From: Spirogloea muscicola
Lineage: Eukaryota; Streptophyta; Zygnematophyceae; Spirogloeales; Spirogloeaceae
Direction: 5' to 3'
Assembly (NCBI GenBank): GCA_009602725.1
Contig: WELB01000264.1
Coordinates: forward strand, 34,650 to 98,649
DNA: 64,000 nt
Position 1 is the first letter of the stretch. Each line of letters opens with the position of its first letter. The position numbers and the translations under genes were made by a program. Under the pieces are notes generated by a model. It did not search any database. It had not been told where the DNA came from and saw only the letters and a program-made list of their open reading frames with translations. Positions 62,055 to 64,000 of this stretch are shown in pieces.

Positions 62055-64000
62055 TTGTGGTTTGAAGGTGATGCATGGAGTCCAGGATATCCACAAGACA
62101 AACTGAAGCTCGTGCAAGGAGGGGTTGTGCCACAAAGAATGTCACTGCCGCTAAGAAGATTCGCAGCAGGCCTGATGCAGGAGCACTGGTGTAGAGTCAG
62201 TCGCATGGCCAATCGGGTGGTTCCATCGCGAGCCAGCACGGCGCAGCAGGGCCAAAGCCTATCAGACTGTCAAAATCAACAGGAAGCTTCTTCCTTCAGC
62301 GACACTTGATGGGAGAGTCTGGTGAGAGAGGATCATCAGCTTCAGGGCGACCTCATAACAAGACTCCATGGCCATCGGGATAGCTGGCGTGCTGATCTGC
62401 AACCGCAGGACCCATCATGGCGGCATATTGCTGTAATTGGTTTATGATCATTCTCATGCAGCTACATCAATAACGCCCTTTGTGGTTGAGATGCTGGAGA
62501 TGCTGCACAAGAGAGGTGCTCCTGAGTTCTGTACTTGCACTCTACCAACGCTACTTAGGTGCTCAGCCGGTTGCTTAGACATTTTGTGCAGTCCCCAGTA
62601 GATAGCTGAGAATGTTGCAGGCTTCTCACTATCAGTGCAAGCCTTGCCATGTGCAGAGCCTCATGAGAGGAGCCTAGAGCAAAGCCTCTTTGACAGACGT
62701 GTTACTTGCTACGGCTACTATGATCATGTCATCAAAGAGCGACAACTTACCATCTCTGAATGTGTGGGCACCTTGGACGATCAATTTGCAAATGGCATCT
62801 TACTGCTCGTCGATCTCGTCATTGTATATGGGGATTACTGGACACTGATTGACTTAGGAGGAGATGGGCCTCTGGCATCTCAGCAGAGGCAGCCTTGGCT
62901 CTGGCTTATTACTTGCGTAACACCATGCAGTGCACCTTTGTTCTTTGCGAGGCATCCTTGTAAGTAAATAAACACGTCGTCTGCGGCAATCATTTCTCAT
63001 TGGCTTGTAGGTTGTAGCCACAACAATCTAGCTACCTTTGAGATGCTTCACTTTCCTATATGCTTCACAAGTGGGCAGTTCTGGGCTTCCTTTAGGTGTC
63101 ATTGAATAGGGAAGTGCAAGTGGGAAATAAGCATCAGAGACCTTAAGCCCTTCAGGTGTCAGAAGCATGGCATGAAGGGCTTGACTGCCAGACAAGTTTC
63201 CTTGTTGATCGAAATTTCTTTGACAAAGTTGCTTGCCTCAGGTTGCCAATATCCATGACCTTGCTGGATTTCCATGTGTCCCTTGACCTTCAGGTGTCAA
63301 ACCTCACCTGTGGGAAATCTGGATCTTGTCTGTGAAAATATACTGGAATCAATATTTCAGGTCCTGCTGTGTACAAGTATCACTCTCAGTGTGAACGAGC
63401 AAAAATGCGTCCATCTGGGAGCTCCCCTTGCGTGATGAATTTGTTGAGATGGGAATGCAGCATTCCTTTACAAATCGGGTGCAAGCTTCTTTGGCTGGTG
63501 ACGACCAGCCCCTGCCCTTTATTGGAGGTCATGTCTCCCCAATCTATTTTCATGGCACAATCTCACTCGAACGCATCAGGCGGGATTTACATGGAGCACA
63601 AGGCACTGTAGTAGCCATGGTGGAAGAGCACTTGCTTCTGCTTCAATTGATCTGCAGGCCTAGAGTCAGTGACCTTAACTTCCAGCAGCTCCCTGGTGTA
63701 GAGCTCAAGTATGTTACATGTGACCAGTCTTGGCAAAGCTTCAGATCTCCTTGTAATGTGAGTCTCTCATATGGCGCGCTTCGAAATTTGAAGCTCGCTA
63801 CTGTCACCACAGAGATGCACTATCCTTCATTTTGTCCAGCGTTTAGGGGAAGAAGAGGTCCGCAGGACGGCAACACTTAGGGATGTGCTTATGATGTGCC
63901 CGTTGAAAGCAGGATCCTTATGCAGCCACAACATTGCCCCGGACTTCACGTGAATGGATTTTGCCCGGGCCTGCAGTGCAGGACAGTGTTGGAACTGATG
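62055..64000 (+). other. Unrecognised plus-strand frames to the window end
   Basis: Open frames at 62055-62309 (84 codons), 62635-62967 (110 codons, with RRVTCYGYYDHVIKERQLTI) and 63428-63880 (150 codons, with PLPFIGGHVSPIYFHGTISL) could be exons of one gene running off the window. Intervening sequence is AT-richer and without repeats. I recognise none of them. Confidence 0.3.

Overview
The window is eukaryotic and looks like a repeat-rich piece of a green plant-lineage genome, most likely a streptophyte alga or other early-diverging streptophyte. Four genes carry a NAC transcription factor domain, which is known only from streptophytes. A fragment of 18S rRNA is of the Viridiplantae type, and two short stretches match the plant telomere unit TTTAGGG. 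Genes are split by GT-AG introns of about 140-680 bases. The first 104 bases (poly-T, then a sequencing-adapter sequence) are an artefact.

The genes I can name are four NAC-domain paralogues: NAC-1 (+, 15.2-18.0 kb), NAC-2 (-, 25.8 down to about 23.1 kb), NAC-3 (+, 32.6-34.7 kb, a pseudogene as assembled) and NAC-4 (+, 42.6-44.4 kb). They share one plan: a short N-terminus with a CxxC motif, exon 1 with NAC subdomains A/B ending in phase 1, exon 2 with subdomains C/D ending in phase 0, then small phase 0 exons carrying the LCK-type end of the domain and a Pro/Ala linker. In NAC-2 that small exon is present five times in tandem. Introns and GC-rich 5' flanks are also partly conserved, so the genes arose by duplication of whole segments.

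Most of the rest is made of LINE-type retrotransposons with a restriction-like endonuclease (RLE), in the R2 superfamily sense. One nearly complete copy lies on the minus strand at 55.5-60.2 kb (two CCHC zinc fingers, reverse transcriptase with YADD, RLE). Decayed or 5'-truncated copies lie at 0.85-4.3, 9.5-9.9, 11.0-12.4, 18.5, 29.6-30.5, 44.8-45.1, 46.3-46.6, 48.0-48.3, 49.3-50.6 and 60.3-61.1 kb. Their 3' untranslated region holds a small hairpin (GGGCTGGC...CACAGCCC) that recurs, alone or in same-strand runs, about fifty times. One 142-bp tail-only copy is flanked by an 85-bp direct repeat, and a 34-bp hairpin piece sits in an RLE reading frame between 8-bp direct repeats. A second LINE subfamily (49.2-50.2 kb) has an open RLE frame that begins inside an antisense 18S rRNA fragment.

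Between these lie GC-rich islands (13.5-14.3, 26.3-27.1, 28.9-29.6, 31.5-31.8, 40.2-41.5, 41.85-42.0, 51.5-52.0, 61.3-61.7 kb), several of them at a constant distance upstream of NAC genes, plus unrecognised open frames at 5.2-7.3, 8.2-9.3, 35-40.4, 52.2 and 61.7-63.9 kb. A fossil LTR-retrotransposon-like stretch lies at about 52.7-55.4 kb. No tRNA, CRISPR or prokaryotic feature was seen.
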